NCBI GenBank assembly: GCA_964478235.1
Contig: CAYZGX010000003.1
Coordinates: forward strand, 1-64,000
DNA length: 64,000 bases
Reading direction: 5' to 3'
DNA from: 2-02-FULL-45-10 sp964478235
GTDB lineage: Bacteria > Patescibacteriota > Patescibacteriia > Magasanikbacterales > GWA2-37-8
The position numbers and the translations under genes are program-made. Below, piece after piece: positions 63,975 to 64,000 of the stretch. The notes under the pieces are model-generated. The model was not told the origin of the DNA, did not search any database, and worked only from the letters and a program-made list of their open reading frames with translations. Every line of letters starts with the position of its first letter. Position 1 is the first letter of the stretch.

Positions 63975-64000
63975 TTATTCAAGTGGTGGTGGAAGTTCTT
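63975..64000 (-). CDS. Possible 3' end of a gene entering from the right (partial)
   Basis: On the minus strand the last codons read ELPPPLE then TAA, 8 nt before the terminator hairpin. Too short to identify; supported only by its position before a terminator. Confidence 0.35.

Noticed and set aside
1..64000. Recoded UGA (Gly) as in some CPR lineages
   Set aside because: All conserved proteins are full length in the standard code, and pilM ends at a TGA that overlaps the pilN ATG.
1..64000. CRISPR arrays, insertion sequences, prophage or integrase genes
   Set aside because: No regularly spaced direct repeats, no transposase or integrase-like protein, and no terminal repeats were seen.

Overview
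The window looks like chromosomal DNA of a member of the Candidate Phyla Radiation (Patescibacteria, Parcubacteria-like). This is inferred from the gene mix: a PilB-C-M-N-O pilus cluster, large signal-peptide surface proteins of an unfamiliar kind, YidD/RnpA/L34, short operons, a short-leader style of expression and no Shine-Dalgarno sequences at most starts. No 16S rRNA is present, so the lineage is not proven. The standard code fits: proteins are full length with no internal TGA, and pilM ends on a TGA shared with the pilN ATG. Most of the window is moderately AT-rich; one gene near 56 kb is extremely GC-rich.

Layout. 0-1 kb: rpmH-rnpA-yidD. 1-6 kb (minus): a small ORF, yggU, nfo, tig and a K+-independent type H+-pyrophosphatase. 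6-10.4 kb (plus): a LysM/M23 murein hydrolase, tRNA-Cys, a structured intergenic element and polA. 10.4-15.8 kb (minus): aldehyde dehydrogenase, acetolactate-synthase-like enzyme, DoxX with a Cys-rich tail, and NDH-2. 15.9-18.4 kb: holA, rpsT, rmuC. 18.5-19.6 kb: tRNA-Arg, a gene-free stretch with DnaA-box-like sites and two large palindromes, then a TrmB-like gene containing two perfect parS sites and a third near-perfect one just past its stop. This marks an origin-proximal region. 19.7-27 kb (plus): a cell-surface block (O-antigen ligase/TPR protein and three exported proteins). 27-30 kb: tRNA-Ala, ychF, VIT-type transporter, two lipoproteins. 30-36.5 kb (minus): pilB-pilC-pilM-pilN-pilO-small TM protein-Trm11-like methyltransferase. 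36.6-39.8 kb (plus): rpsF-ssb-rpsR, then epmA-like and efp.

39.8-44.3 kb (minus): DUF1294, tdk, a single-chain Zwf-Gnd fusion covering both oxidative pentose-phosphate dehydrogenases, and a YibE/F protein. Then ribH. 44.9-51.8 kb (minus): a copper/oxidative-stress block led by csoR (its operator sits in its own promoter spacer): DUF305, CopA ATPase, HMA-UreH membrane protein, cupredoxin-like protein, a CarF/TMEM189-like desaturase, MsrB, MsrA and a DUF6629 membrane protein. 51.9-55.3 kb: tRNA-Gly, a small orphan ORF with a strong promoter, ECF sigma factor with a probable membrane-bound partner, mscL. 55.4-56.6 kb: the GC-rich coiled-coil gene. 56.9-57.3 kb: tRNA-Gly, initiator tRNA-Met and a second structured element. 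57.4-64 kb: AI-2E transporter, Wzx-like flippase, PH-domain protein, YgjP metallopeptidase, a possible small RNA, and a dsbA-dsbA-vkor-ribE operon.

Most interesting: the parS cluster with the DnaA-box region; a 24-bp palindrome family shared by that region and the yggU promoter; the paired structured elements behind two tRNA genes; the GC-rich orphan gene; the Zwf-Gnd fusion; the copper block carrying a plasmalogen-desaturase-like gene.
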